From Sporisorium sorghi (taxonomy: Eukaryota; Basidiomycota; Ustilaginomycetes; Ustilaginales; Ustilaginaceae), in contig JALCCG010000013.1 in the NCBI GenBank assembly GCA_023212695.1, forward strand, positions 1 through 64,000: a DNA stretch of 64,000 nucleotides. The letters are read 5' to 3'. The notes below the pieces were generated by a model that was not told where the DNA came from, searched no databases, and was given only the letters and a program-made list of their open reading frames with translations. Made by a program: the position numbers and the translations under genes. Every line of letters begins with the position of its first letter. The stretch's first letter is position 1. Shown here in pieces: positions 47,001 through 55,430 of this stretch.

Positions 47001-47766
47001 GGGGGTACAGACGCTCCATTTCACTGCCGCTCTTGAGATACAGCTGGTTGGTCTGGATCTGCAGCCGGTCCTCGTCCTCCACCGCTTTGCCCGTACCGAT
47101 ACAGATCAGAACATCTTGAACCTCGGCATCTTCCTCCGTGAGGTAATGCACATCATTGGTAGCTACGAGTGGAATACCCGTCTCACGGCTGAGCGCGATC
47201 AGCTGCGGATTGACGCGCTTCTGCTCCGGAATCCCGTGATCCTGCAGCTCCAGGTAATAGTCATCTCCGAATATCGCCTGGTAACGAAGCGCTGCTGCCT
47301 TGGCTTCCGCTTCACGTCCATGAAGCAGATGCTGCGGGACCTCGCCTCCCAGGCAAGCACTGAGGCATATGATGCCTTCATGATGGGCAGCCAGCGCCTC
47401 CATATCGATTCGGGGTCTGTAATGGTAACCCTCCAGATGCCCGATCGAACAGAGCTTCATTAAATTGCGATAGCCGACCTCATTCTTGGCGAGCAGAATC
47501 AAATGATAGATCGGCTGATCCTTGCGGCTGCCCCGTTCCTTGCGGGAACCCGCCGTAATATAGGCTTCGCAGCCAATAATCGGTTTAATGCCCTGCGCCA
47601 GGCAGGCTTTATAGAATGGAATGGCCCCATACATCACGCCATGATCCGTCAGCGCCAGCGATTTCATTCCAAGCGCTGCCGCTTCCCGCACCAGGTCACC
47701 GATACGTGCCGCTCCATCGAGCAAACTGTATTCGCTATGCACGTGCAAATGCACGAAAGAGCTCAT
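44023..47766 (-). CDS. dnaE: DNA polymerase III alpha subunit
   Basis: Replicative polymerase of 1247 residues. The N-terminal PHP domain begins VHLHVHSEYSLLDGAARI, the catalytic palm has DIDIDFSDERRDEVI and GPGRGSSAGSL, then the helix-hairpin-helix region and an OB-fold (AVAGMVVTLKTI and after). It is longer than the ~1115 residues of B. subtilis DnaE because a Gly/Ser/Pro/Ala-rich linker (about residues 1090-1165) joins the OB-fold to a C-terminal module (RVFVKITADAEQ). ATG 47766 follows GAAAGGAAGG. It stands between the YutG-like gene and the divergent ytrH. Confidence 0.95.
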   Translation of the reverse strand: MSSFVHLHVHSEYSLLDGAARIGDLVREAAALGMKSLALTDHGVMYGAIPFYKACLAQGIKPIIGCEAYITAGSRKERGSRKDQPIYHLILLAKNEVGYRNLMKLCSIGHLEGYHYRPRIDMEALAAHHEGIICLSACLGGEVPQHLLHGREAEAKAAALRYQAIFGDDYYLELQDHGIPEQKRVNPQLIALSRETGIPLVATNDVHYLTEEDAEVQDVLICIGTGKAVEDEDRLQIQTNQLYLKSGSEMERLYPHVPEAIQNTAKIADQCNLELEFGKSILPEYSSLPEGKNAAEYLRELCLNGLQERYGITERWQDEALRSELEQRLNYELGVIENMGFSDYFLIVWDFIAYAHRQGIAVGPGRGSSAGSLVAYTLQITNVDPMKYKLLFERFLNPERITMPDIDIDFSDERRDEVIDYVVDKYGKEHVAQIITFGTMAARAAVRDVGRALNVPFGDVDKAAKLIPNHLGISIAKAMEQSPQLKEQYETRPKVRELIDMAMKVEGMPRHASTHAAGIVISRDPLTDAVPLQEGSEKTALTQYSMENLESVGLLKMDFLGLRTLSIIERTLKWIQELTGGALDFEQIPDNDGNTYEMLGRGETTGVFQLESAGVRRVLKDLKPSAFEDIVSVVALYRPGPMEFIPRFIQVKHGQIDPEYPHEDLIPILGDTYGIIVYQEQIMQIASTMAGFSLGEADLLRRAVSKKKREVLDRERSHFVSGSLKLGYSEDEANRVYDMIVRFANYGFPRAHAAAYGVLAFQTAYLKAHYPVPFMASMLTAVMGSHRKVAEYVLEARRIDIEVMPPDVNESGTYFTPVVSQSESGSLDEGSHHFTEGGIRFGLAAIKNVGTQAVENIVEIRREKPFESLLDFCRRVDLRVCNKRVIESLIQAGAFDSLPGHRSQLVAMLDETVEAAVKWRKERDDLQIQLFDFVEATNWDIEYPDIPPYTAGQQLEFERELLGMYLSGHPLDGYEDTLTESGADRLMDLHEAADESMAAVAGMVVTLKTITTKQGKAMAFMECEDQIERCEVVLFPEVWKRSAHLIEKGALLAIRAKVQLQDEGFKLLAEEVAPLEAQTLRQLVQRSKVRGAAGGGRGKAGGPGSGSGGAGRSGPGPSGAQPVSTAVPSAEPAATPVNTMNGGETTPSGNEAVNNRHASEKDSRTDTANPKAEQRVFVKITADAEQSELLVKLKELLQRHPGPVATVLFYERSQKVLALSDAYRIKPSKELFAEMEGMLGQDTVKVK

Positions 47767-47845
47767 CGTAACGCCTTCCTTTCGCCGGTACATTTATATT
47801 TATAGTCAACCCGGGAATATCTTTAAAAGTCTTTATTCCATTTTA

Positions 47846-47875
47846 TCATAATCATGCTAGGCCCGCCCATAGAAT
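47846..47875 (+). promoter_or_regulatory. Sigma-E-like promoter of ytrHI
   Basis: TCATAAT (47846-47852), 15 bases, CATAGAAT (47868-47875) fits the mother-cell sigma-E consensus, about 70 bases before ytrH. In B. subtilis the homologues belong to the sigma-E regulon. Confidence 0.5.
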
Positions 47876-47943
47876 GAGACTAGGGAGAATGTGGACAGGC
47901 GGATGCCGTGATATCCACCTAAGAAGAGAGGAGACATGAGGCG

Positions 47944-48270
47944 ATGAGCATTTTTTTATCAAAAGCGATCCTGGACTTTTTTATAGCCTTCGGCATCGTC
48001 CTGGGGGGCGCTATGGTGGGAGGCGTGGGTGCCGTGCTGTCCCTGCAGCCCCCCACCCATACCATGCTGGAGGTCGCAGACCGGATCAAGATATGGGCGC
48101 TTGCTGCCGCCATCGGAGGCACCATCGATCCGATGCGCGTCATCGAGAGCAATATGCTTGGCGGCAATTTATCCCCTGCGATCAAGCAAATATTATATCT
48201 TGGCTTTGCATTTCTCGGAGCGCATATGGGCAGCGAACTCGTAAAATGGGTTTGCTCCAGCCGGAGCTAG
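47944..48270 (+). CDS. ytrH: Sporulation membrane protein YtrH
   Basis: A 108-residue protein with three hydrophobic segments (about 5-30, 44-60 and 80-100) separated by a loop with DRIKIW and GGTIDPMRVIESN. It matches YtrH, needed with YtrI for efficient spore-cortex formation in B. subtilis. The ribosome site GAGAGGAG is a little far from ATG 47944. The next gene, ytrI, follows after 3 bases. Confidence 0.93.
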   Translation: MSIFLSKAILDFFIAFGIVLGGAMVGGVGAVLSLQPPTHTMLEVADRIKIWALAAAIGGTIDPMRVIESNMLGGNLSPAIKQILYLGFAFLGAHMGSELVKWVCSSRS

Positions 48271-48273
48271 CCT

Positions 48274-48777
48274 ATGCGAGTGCCCCCAGCCCACCGCTTT
48301 CGCCCCTTCTATCAGGTTGCTTCCATCTTCGTGCTGGGGATGGTCGTCGGCAGCATCGTCTACAACTCGATCTACCACGCAAGCTACACTAAACTGTGGG
48401 AAACGAATCAAGCCCAGCAGCTCCAAATCACGCAGTATAAAGAAGATATCGATTCGTTAAAAAAATACAATAAACAATCTACGGTCATCAAGGAAATCAA
48501 GATCCGCAGCGAGCAAGACGCCAAAGCCCCTCTTGATCCCGTGATCAGCAAGGATATCATAAAACTCATGGGGGAAGATCTGGCAGCCCTTCGCGGCCGG
48601 AACGTGTTTGATATCGATACGGACAGCAAGCTGACCCGTTCGCTCCTCAGCGACAAAATTTACACCGTTCGCGATAAAGATTACAAAGTCCAAATCAAGA
48701 CCATGCTGGTCATGGAGGGTGTGCTGCAAATCTGGATCAGCATTGACCATCTGGATGCAAAGTCAAGCATATCATGA
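48274..48777 (+). CDS. ytrI: Sporulation membrane protein YtrI
   Basis: A 167-residue protein: one membrane segment (about residues 13-35), a coiled-coil-prone stretch (AQQLQITQYKEDIDSLKKYN) and a globular extracytoplasmic domain ending in QIWISIDHLDAKS. This is the YtrI layout. It is co-transcribed with ytrH under a sigma-E-like promoter. Confidence 0.9.
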   Translation: MRVPPAHRFRPFYQVASIFVLGMVVGSIVYNSIYHASYTKLWETNQAQQLQITQYKEDIDSLKKYNKQSTVIKEIKIRSEQDAKAPLDPVISKDIIKLMGEDLAALRGRNVFDIDTDSKLTRSLLSDKIYTVRDKDYKVQIKTMLVMEGVLQIWISIDHLDAKSSIS

Positions 48778-48858
48778 TACAATACCGTTATCGTAAATGA
48801 TCGAATCGTATATGCTGTGCTTCATCGTGAGCACATAGCCGAACTAAAGGAGCCTTCC

Positions 48859-49170
48859 ATGATAACCGTCATTCACTACGTCCTGTACATTATCCTTGTC
48901 TTGTCCGTAATTGCCGCTGCGCTGTACAGTATTCGTGCTCGCCGAGTGGCCGATCCGGCTGATCGCGGACTATATATGTCCATGATGAACCTCTGCATGG
49001 GCATTATGCTGGTTTCCCTATCGCTTATCTGTATGTTTTTGTTCAGCGGCTCCACGCCGGCCGTTATTGTAGAGGCCGCGTTTATGGTGCTTGGCGCATT
49101 TAATATATTTGCCGGGCTTCGAAGCCGCACCTATTACAACAGGCTGAAGAATTCCCGGACTGCAAGCTAA
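48859..49170 (+). CDS. ytpI: YtpI-family membrane protein
   Basis: A 103-residue protein with three predicted helices (about residues 4-22, 40-60 and 66-85) and a basic tail. It occupies the position of ytpI next to ytoI in Bacillales. The function is unknown. AAAGGAGCC lies 7 bases before ATG 48859; the longer frame to 48817 lacks a site. Confidence 0.85.
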   Translation: MITVIHYVLYIILVLSVIAAALYSIRARRVADPADRGLYMSMMNLCMGIMLVSLSLICMFLFSGSTPAVIVEAAFMVLGAFNIFAGLRSRTYYNRLKNSRTAS

Positions 49171-49183
49171 GTGAATTAAGCTG

Positions 49184-49227
49184 AAGGGGCATCCCGTCAG
49201 GTCATAACGACCTATGGGATGCCCCTT
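49184..49227. terminator. Bidirectional terminator
   Basis: A 12-bp perfect outer stem (49184-49195 with 49216-49227) with an inner AGGTC/GACCT stem, shared by ytpI (+) and ytoI (-). Confidence 0.85.
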
Positions 49228-49246
49228 TATATTTCAAGCGTTTGTA

Positions 49247-50581
49247 TTATCCATGATCGATGGCCTGCATCGTCATGACCGCCTTGGCAATCAGACTGGA
49301 CTGATGCTGGATTTCGATCTCCATCTTGCAGGTGCGCCGGCTGATCTCCAGCAATTTCGGAATAATGACGATGGGATCCTCAATCTGCACGGGCCGGATG
49401 AAATAGGTCGACAGATGATCCAATACATGATCCCACCCGCTGATATCCTTGGCAGCCTTGACAGCCGCCTGACTCATCACCGTTGTGAGCACGCCTTGAG
49501 AAATCGTACCGAGATCCGTGGCCATCTGGGGAGTAATAAAGCCGTGGAAAAACAAATGCCCTTCCTCATCCCGATCCTCGGCAATGCCATTCCAGATCAG
49601 CTGGTCAAACGTCTCTCCAAGCTGAGGCTGGTTTCGGGCATCGCGAAGTGCGCCAAGCACCTCTTTTCGGGTGACGGTTGCGAGCAGCTTGCGGTTCCGA
49701 TCGACAATCGGGAGAAAATCGATTCCCTCCCACATCATAATCTGTGCCGCTGAAGCGAGGGACGTCTTCAAACTTGCCGTTACCGGATTGCGGGTCATTG
49801 CTTTCTCGATCGGCTGGGATTCGGCCAATCCCTCCACATCCCGAACCCCGACGATGCCGATGACCCGGTTCCATTCATCGGTTACCGGATACCGAATCTC
49901 TCCGGTCTCCTGGATAATCCGCTTAAATTCCTGAACGGTAACAGAGTTTTTCAACTGGTGATTCTTGGGTTTATCATGAGCAATATCCTCGACCAGCATA
50001 ATTTTCTTCTTAATTAAACGGTCAAAAATGGCGCGGTTAATCATGGAGGCTACCGTAAACGTATCATGTCGGGATGATATGATGGGCAGGTCCAACTGGT
50101 CTGCCAGCTGCTTCACTTCACGGCTCGTACCGAAACCGCCCGTAATCAATACTCCCGCTCCCTGCTCCAATGCCAGGAAATGCGCATCCTCCCGGTTGCC
50201 AACAATCATGAGGCTTCCCGCATCAATATACCGGATCATCGCCTCTACCTTCATGGCACCTATCACATATTTGTGCAGGCTCTTGTTCAGCCCTTCCGCA
50301 CCGCCCAATACGTGCCCCTCCACAATTTCAACAACATCCGCAAACGTAAGCTGCTCCGATATGTTCCGCGGCTTGCGTTCAACGCGAACCGTGCCGATCC
50401 GTTCCTTGGTGACCACGATGCCCAGGCTTTCCGCTTCCTTCACGGCACGATAAGCGGTACCCTCGCTCACCCCCATCTCTTTGGCTAATCGGCGGACGGA
50501 TATCTTGCTCCCAACCTTCAAACTTTCGATATGCTGAACCAACTGCTCGTGTTTTGTAATCGTATCATCTCGAACGTCCAT
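49247..50581 (-). CDS. ytoI: YtoI: HTH-DRTGG-CBS-hotdog regulator
   Basis: A 444-residue multi-domain regulator. In order: a winged HTH (about 1-60; VRRLAKEMGVSEGTAYRAV), a DRTGG domain (about 75-190; GSLMIVGNREDAHFLAL), a CBS pair (about 195-310; RYPVTDEWNRVIGIVGV), and a C-terminal hotdog domain (about 320-440). This is the YtoI architecture. CBS and hotdog modules suggest nucleotide and acyl-CoA sensing; the target genes are unknown. It converges on ytpI. Confidence 0.92.
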   Translation of the reverse strand: MDVRDDTITKHEQLVQHIESLKVGSKISVRRLAKEMGVSEGTAYRAVKEAESLGIVVTKERIGTVRVERKPRNISEQLTFADVVEIVEGHVLGGAEGLNKSLHKYVIGAMKVEAMIRYIDAGSLMIVGNREDAHFLALEQGAGVLITGGFGTSREVKQLADQLDLPIISSRHDTFTVASMINRAIFDRLIKKKIMLVEDIAHDKPKNHQLKNSVTVQEFKRIIQETGEIRYPVTDEWNRVIGIVGVRDVEGLAESQPIEKAMTRNPVTASLKTSLASAAQIMMWEGIDFLPIVDRNRKLLATVTRKEVLGALRDARNQPQLGETFDQLIWNGIAEDRDEEGHLFFHGFITPQMATDLGTISQGVLTTVMSQAAVKAAKDISGWDHVLDHLSTYFIRPVQIEDPIVIIPKLLEISRRTCKMEIEIQHQSSLIAKAVMTMQAIDHG

Positions 50582-50663
50582 CTGTTACACCCCCGGAACA
50601 CTATCTGTACCATACTGTATCTATTATATCACGTCCTAACAAGCTCCCATACCCGGCCAACGC

Positions 50664-50722
50664 AAAAAACTCCCCTGCGGATACCGGATGGGTGCAGCCA
50701 TCCAATCCGCCCTAGGGAGTTT
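50664..50722 (-). terminator. Large hairpin after the 95-residue gene
   Basis: Outer AAACTCCC/GGGAGTTT (50667-50674 with 50715-50722) and inner CGGAT/ATCCG and GGATGG/CCATCC pairings. The A-run on the left is a T-run on the minus strand. Confidence 0.8.
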
Positions 50723-50758
50723 ATTTGTTCTTGTCGCGGTACTTATCGTCCCCTGCTA

Positions 50759-51046
50759 TTAATTCGCTTCCTGGCTCTTCTGTTCTTCAGGCCATTTCAG
50801 TTCCCATTGATGCATTTTTTCCTTACGAATCTCATCAAGTGCTTTCTGTTTTGCATCATCAACACCGATAAGGTAATAGAGATGCGAGCCGATAACGAGC
50901 AGGGCAAATCCAGCCCAGACTGCACCGAACAGAGAAACCCATGAGAACCCTCCTGTGAAAGAAATGCTAGGAAGGGCGTATATCAACATGCCCAGTGCGA
51001 CCAACAAATAAGCCGTGTGCTTAAACTTGTTCTTCTTCTTTTTCAT
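50759..51046 (-). CDS. Two-helix membrane protein, unknown
   Basis: A 95-residue protein: basic start (MKKKKNKFKH), two membrane segments (about 12-30 and 38-60), then a charged soluble tail with DDAKQKALDEIRKEK. I do not recognise a family. GAGGAG lies 11 bases before ATG 51046. It is monocistronic with a strong terminator. Confidence 0.6.
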   Translation of the reverse strand: MKKKKNKFKHTAYLLVALGMLIYALPSISFTGGFSWVSLFGAVWAGFALLVIGSHLYYLIGVDDAKQKALDEIRKEKMHQWELKWPEEQKSQEAN

Positions 51047-51161
51047 TGTAAACGCAGCTCCTCTACTCTCTGAAATCTATATTTCTACTCTATGAGGAGT
51101 CTGCACAATTTATGAGACAAGTTTTCGAAATTTATCCAGTTCGGCTATGCCAATGACGAAT

Positions 51162-51509
51162 TTATTGTTGGCCTGGGCCATACAGATGCTGAAGACTATC
51201 TGAAATGATCTTGTTCACGTCTTCAATAATAACACTCAGACGGCGCTCTGCATCAAACAAACGGCGAATGTTCAGGTTCAGGCTAAGCACATCGAACTGT
51301 TTCTCCATTTTCTCCATTTCGTCCTGTGCCGGCATATCCCCCGACATCATGCGCTGCTGGAGCTCCATCTGACGCTGACGGAAATCATCCAGCATGCGTC
51401 GGCTCTCCGGATCGGCATCCACGAGTTTCATCGCATCCGTAATCTCCTGTACCTCCTGGCTTTCCTTCATCGCTTTTGCCAAATCGTGCGCTTTATCATA
51501 GATGTTCAT
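51162..51509 (-). CDS. yheA: YlbF/YheA-family protein
   Basis: All-helical 115-residue protein of the YlbF/YmcA/YheA family: helix MNIYDKAHDLAKAMKES, DADPESRRMLDDFRQRQMELQ, and LFDAERRLSVIIEDVNKI. Paralogues in B. subtilis act with RNase Y in mRNA maturation; YheA itself is uncharacterised. It follows the yheB gene by 70 bases, as in B. subtilis. Confidence 0.88.
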   Translation of the reverse strand: MNIYDKAHDLAKAMKESQEVQEITDAMKLVDADPESRRMLDDFRQRQMELQQRMMSGDMPAQDEMEKMEKQFDVLSLNLNIRRLFDAERRLSVIIEDVNKIISDSLQHLYGPGQQ

Positions 51510-51579
51510 TTTTAATTTCCTCCAATTATGTTCGGCCTCATTGCCGTATTTGTTTGCTTTGCACTCGATGAATATCCAT

Positions 51580-52746
51580 CTATCTCCAGAGCAGGGTTAA
51601 CATCGATTGGAACAATCCAATCATTCCCCCCAGCAGGACGCCCAGCCACGTAATGGCCCTGAATTCCCGCCCCGAGACGCTTAATATGACCTCTTCCAGC
51701 CGCTCAACGGGAAATTTCTGGACCTGCTCCTGAACAAGCTGTGGTAAATTAACAGCCTTCATGGCCACAGGAACGCCTCGCTCCAGGAAGCCCAGGGCTT
51801 TGTCAAGCAAGCCCGGCAGCGCCGCCTCGATGGCAGGCATCCGCGTCCCGATCACGTCGGCAACGCGAAGATTTTCGATTTGCTGAATCCACTTGGCCCA
51901 AGGAAGCTTATCATCCAATGTGCGTTCGATCCACGTCAGCCCTGGCTCGCCCGTTGCATGCTCGATGACCTCCCCAAGCGGCATATCGCCGTAATATGAC
52001 AATTTTCCTGAGATGATGTCCGTAATCGTCTTACGAACCTGATCTCCCTCAAGCTGCTGGATCAGCATGGGGGTCAGCTTCTGAATCAGTTTATCCTCAT
52101 CCACAAAAATCGAAGCCATTGTGCCCAAAAATCCGCCCGCCTTATCGATGAGCGAGGAAGCCACATCCGATAGCATTAGCTGGCCTTTGGCTGACAGCAG
52201 CGTGCTCCCCAGTTCCTTCAGCACCATATCAGTGGCTGCCCTGCTCCAGCCCTCGATCGTTTCTTCCGACCAACCGGGAACAAGCACCTTCAGCGGTTTG
52301 GCTCCCAGTTCATACCCATGCCATATTGCAGATGCGCCCTGGGCCGTAAGCGAGCGCGCCGATTGTTCGGCCCGAACCTTTACCTGCTCCCACTGCTCGG
52401 GACTCCATACCTTCAACGCCAAGTCTCCCAGGCTCCGTTCCGATTGGCTCCATTCCACCAGCTTCCGATGAAGGGTATCCTCCATCTTGGCCCGGAATAC
52501 GGGCTTGCGGATGAGTTCCTGCAGTCCTTCGCTTGTCACCAGATAGTCCGAGACCACATGTCCCAACGACTCTGCGATTTCTTCCTTGCGCTTCGGGATC
52601 AAGCCTGGTGTAAATGGCAGGCGACGACCCAGCAGAATTTTTTCTTCGCGGGGGTGAAACAGCATTTTTATCGCAAAGTGGTTGGTGATGCCGCCGACAA
52701 AAGCAGCTACGCACACGTTCACCAAAATAAACAGCCAGTTCGGCAT
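51580..52746 (-). CDS. yheB: DUF445 membrane protein YheB
   Basis: A 388-residue protein with N- and C-terminal membrane segments and a long soluble middle. The N-terminal GGITNHFAIKMLFHPREEK and PFTPGLIPKRKEEIAESLG are the DUF445 signature. The start at ATG 52746 has AAAGGAG 8 bases upstream. The function is unknown. It is divergent from the ATP-grasp operon by 137 bases, the yheBA/yheCD arrangement seen in Bacillus. Confidence 0.9.
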   Translation of the reverse strand: MPNWLFILVNVCVAAFVGGITNHFAIKMLFHPREEKILLGRRLPFTPGLIPKRKEEIAESLGHVVSDYLVTSEGLQELIRKPVFRAKMEDTLHRKLVEWSQSERSLGDLALKVWSPEQWEQVKVRAEQSARSLTAQGASAIWHGYELGAKPLKVLVPGWSEETIEGWSRAATDMVLKELGSTLLSAKGQLMLSDVASSLIDKAGGFLGTMASIFVDEDKLIQKLTPMLIQQLEGDQVRKTITDIISGKLSYYGDMPLGEVIEHATGEPGLTWIERTLDDKLPWAKWIQQIENLRVADVIGTRMPAIEAALPGLLDKALGFLERGVPVAMKAVNLPQLVQEQVQKFPVERLEEVILSVSGREFRAITWLGVLLGGMIGLFQSMLTLLWR

Positions 52747-52778
52747 TTTAAGCACTCCTTTTTCCCGAGCAGTACAAT

Positions 52779-52807
52779 CACCAAGGGATATATGTCCTCA
52801 TATGATG
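52779..52807 (+). promoter_or_regulatory. Sigma-K-like promoter of the ATP-grasp operon
   Basis: CACC (52779-52782), 16 bases, CATATGATG (52799-52807) matches mACm-N16-CATANNNTA except for the last base. It would give a leader of about 70 bases before ATG 52884. Late mother-cell expression fits coat-associated products. Confidence 0.5.
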
Positions 52808-52883
52808 CATTACATGCAATGATCAGATGAAGTTCTTAGTCTGTTCACTTAAGTATCCAGTTGTTGTCGGAAGGAGATCCATC

Positions 52884-54278
52884 ATGCGCAAATCCAAGAT
52901 TAAACCCAACACCAAATCCAAGATATCGGTTCAATTAGTCCGTTCAGCCCAGCTTCCGGATAACGATATCAAGCTTGGTGATCGGCTCATAAGACAGCTC
53001 CGTATCCCCACAGATTCGCCGATACAGCTTGCCTTTGGCTCCTTCAAGCAGGAAATTCAAGTCACTTCAGGAGGTAAATCGAACTCGCTGCATCTTAACC
53101 CTTCCGTATTCAGCAATTCGGGACTTCTTCCTCGAACCGTAATGAATGTCAAATATTTTCCATTAGAAAGGACTCTGAAGCTCGGTCCGCTTATCGGGGT
53201 TATGGTCAGTCGCTATCACCCGGATGAGCCAGACAAACCTTTCGGATCCATTTCAGCCTTCTGCCTGGAAATGGTAAACGCGGCCAGGAAACAAGGCGCA
53301 TATGTATACTTCTTTACCCCTGACATGATCGGTTCGAACCCGTCGACACTTGAAGCGATTGCCTATGACGCGGGGTGGAAAAAGCTCAGCGTTCCAGCTC
53401 CAGACGTCATTAATAACCGGCTGTCTACCCGCAAACTGGAGAATAGTCCTAGCGTACAGCATTTTATGAGAGAAGTAAAATCACGATTCGGCACCCACAT
53501 CTTCAATGAGAAATTTCTCGATAAATCCGATGTTTTTGAAGCACTCGGACCTGATGCGAAACTTCAAAAGTATTTGCCTGAATCCTATTTACTGAGCGGT
53601 TATCCAACCCTCAAAAAAATGTGTGCCGCTTATCGGACCGTGTTTCTAAAACCGGTACGTGGAAGTCTGGGAAAAGGAATCATCCGGATATCCCGCCAAG
53701 AGAACGGCCATTATCAGACGATGACCACCTCTCTTGAAGGAATCAAGAAAAATACCTACTCCTCGCTTCCAAAGCTGTTCAGCAGCTTATCAGGAAAAAT
53801 CAAGAAAACGCGTTATCAAATTCAGCAAGGATTGGATTTGATCCGCATCAACCGGCGAAACGTCGATTTTCGCGTGCTTGTTCATAAAAACAAAAACGGC
53901 AAATGGTCGGTGACTTCTGTCGTAGCCCGAATCGCCGGCGGAAATCACTTTGTGTCCAATCTTGCCAGAGGCGGTACGCTCTCTGCCGTCAAGGATGCGC
54001 TTGCGATGAGTGGAATTCCGTTAACCTCCAAACAAACAGCGCCTGCTCGAATGAACCAGATCGCACTGGACATCGCTCATGGATTGGAGGCTGCCATTCC
54101 ATATCATTTCGGTGAGCTCGGCATTGACTTGGCGATTGATACGTCAGGACGCATATGGCTCCTTGAAGTCAATTCCAAGCCTTCCAAAGGTGAAAATGCA
54201 CCGCTGAATGCCGACTCCAAAGTTAGACCTTCAGCCGTACGCCTCGTTCAATATTGTCAATTCTTGACGGGTCTTTAA
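52884..54278 (+). CDS. YheC/YheD-family ATP-grasp protein 1 (with N-terminal domain)
   Basis: A 464-residue protein. Residues 1-110 form a beta-rich N-terminal domain (VQLVRSAQLPDNDIKLGD); the rest is an ATP-grasp fold. Nucleotide and metal motifs are complete: KPVRGSLGKGIIR (about 255), QQGLDLIRI, DFRVLVHKNKNGKWSVTSV, GELGIDLAID (about 410) and LLEVNSKPSK (about 427). ATP-grasp enzymes join a carboxylate to an amine or thiol through an acyl phosphate; family members in Bacillus are coat-associated but have no known substrate. ATG 52884 has GAAGGAG upstream. It is first of five paralogues in one operon. Confidence 0.87.
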   Translation: MRKSKIKPNTKSKISVQLVRSAQLPDNDIKLGDRLIRQLRIPTDSPIQLAFGSFKQEIQVTSGGKSNSLHLNPSVFSNSGLLPRTVMNVKYFPLERTLKLGPLIGVMVSRYHPDEPDKPFGSISAFCLEMVNAARKQGAYVYFFTPDMIGSNPSTLEAIAYDAGWKKLSVPAPDVINNRLSTRKLENSPSVQHFMREVKSRFGTHIFNEKFLDKSDVFEALGPDAKLQKYLPESYLLSGYPTLKKMCAAYRTVFLKPVRGSLGKGIIRISRQENGHYQTMTTSLEGIKKNTYSSLPKLFSSLSGKIKKTRYQIQQGLDLIRINRRNVDFRVLVHKNKNGKWSVTSVVARIAGGNHFVSNLARGGTLSAVKDALAMSGIPLTSKQTAPARMNQIALDIAHGLEAAIPYHFGELGIDLAIDTSGRIWLLEVNSKPSKGENAPLNADSKVRPSAVRLVQYCQFLTGL

Positions 54279-54293
54279 AAAAAGGAGAACCTT

Positions 54294-55430
54294 ATGTCCT
54301 TAAACATGATAGGCACCCTGGGTGTCATGGTATGCCGCAGACCAGGTTCCCCTCCCTTTGCCGAGAAGGAATTTCTTCGTGAATTAAGCTTGAGGGGCAG
54401 GAAGCTCGGAATGCAGGTATTTGTTTTTTGCCCGGACGATGCTTTTGCTGCTGACGATGCAGGAAGCAGTTCAGACAGAATCAAAGGGTATTGTTACGGC
54501 CCGGATCAACAGTGGAGTTCCGGCAGCTTTCCACTGCCTGATATCATCTATGACCGAGGTCTGCATCGAAACGGCGAGGAAACCGCCGCCGCAAGCGAAT
54601 CTCTAAACCGCATGTTACAACGAGGTTCCAGACTATGGTCGCGCGGTTTGCCAGGCAAACAAAAAGTACATCAATTATTGAAGCATTCTGCCGCCTTAAG
54701 ACCTTATCTTCCTGCAACCTTAAGTTATACGGGAGACGAATCACTGAACCGGGCTTTGCTGGCTTTTGGGAGCGGCATTTTTATGAAGCCAAGCGGAGGC
54801 TCTCAGGGTCGTCACACGCTGTGCATCTCCTGGATAGATGAGCTGCATGTCAAATTGCAAGGGAGAGATCGGATCAATCGCATGTTCGAGCAGACCATTC
54901 CCTTGGAGAAGATGAACGACTGGGTGCGGAGATTTACCGGCAGACGCCGATTTATCATTCAACCCTTCCTGAAGCTTCATAACCGTAACGGGGAGCCTTA
55001 CGATATCCGGTCGCTGGTCCAGAAGAATGATCGCGGCTTATGGTCCATTACAGGCATTGCAGTAAGGCAAGGAGCTGTCCAGGGGTTGACCTCTAACCTC
55101 CATGGAGGCGGTACGGCTTACCCCGCCCTTCCATATCTAACCTCCGATTTCGGGGAAGAGAAGGCCTTGAAGATCATCCAGACCATCCGGGAATTGTCCG
55201 CCCAGCTTCCTTCACTGCTGGAAGAAGGGTTCGGCCGTCTTGGGGAACTGGGAATCGATTTCGGCGTGGATATGAGCGGGCGAGTATGGATTCTGGAGGT
55301 CAATTCCAAACCTGGCCGACGCGCATTTACACTAACGGGAGATGGTGACGCAGCCCGGCTGTCCGTCGAACATCCGATTCAATACGCCCGTTATTTATTG
55401 CTTCGACAACTTAGGAGGGTAAATACATGA
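54294..55430 (+). CDS. YheC/YheD-family ATP-grasp protein 2
   Basis: A 378-residue ATP-grasp protein without the N-terminal domain; residues 1-110 resemble the part that precedes the ATP-binding half in the paralogues (GVMVCRRPGSPPF, DIIYDRG). The glycine-rich loop reads GGSQGRHTLCIS (about 164-175), which departs from the GxxGxGI seen in the other four. LIDFGVD-type GELGIDFGVDMSG and ILEVNSKPGR (about 335) are intact. It follows protein 1 by 15 bases and overlaps protein 3 by 4 bases. Confidence 0.85.
   Translation: MSLNMIGTLGVMVCRRPGSPPFAEKEFLRELSLRGRKLGMQVFVFCPDDAFAADDAGSSSDRIKGYCYGPDQQWSSGSFPLPDIIYDRGLHRNGEETAAASESLNRMLQRGSRLWSRGLPGKQKVHQLLKHSAALRPYLPATLSYTGDESLNRALLAFGSGIFMKPSGGSQGRHTLCISWIDELHVKLQGRDRINRMFEQTIPLEKMNDWVRRFTGRRRFIIQPFLKLHNRNGEPYDIRSLVQKNDRGLWSITGIAVRQGAVQGLTSNLHGGGTAYPALPYLTSDFGEEKALKIIQTIRELSAQLPSLLEEGFGRLGELGIDFGVDMSGRVWILEVNSKPGRRAFTLTGDGDAARLSVEHPIQYARYLLLRQLRRVNT

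Noticed and set aside
46222..47463. A 413-codon plus-strand frame opposite dnaE
   Set aside because: Antisense to the conserved polymerase core, which is certain from its motifs.
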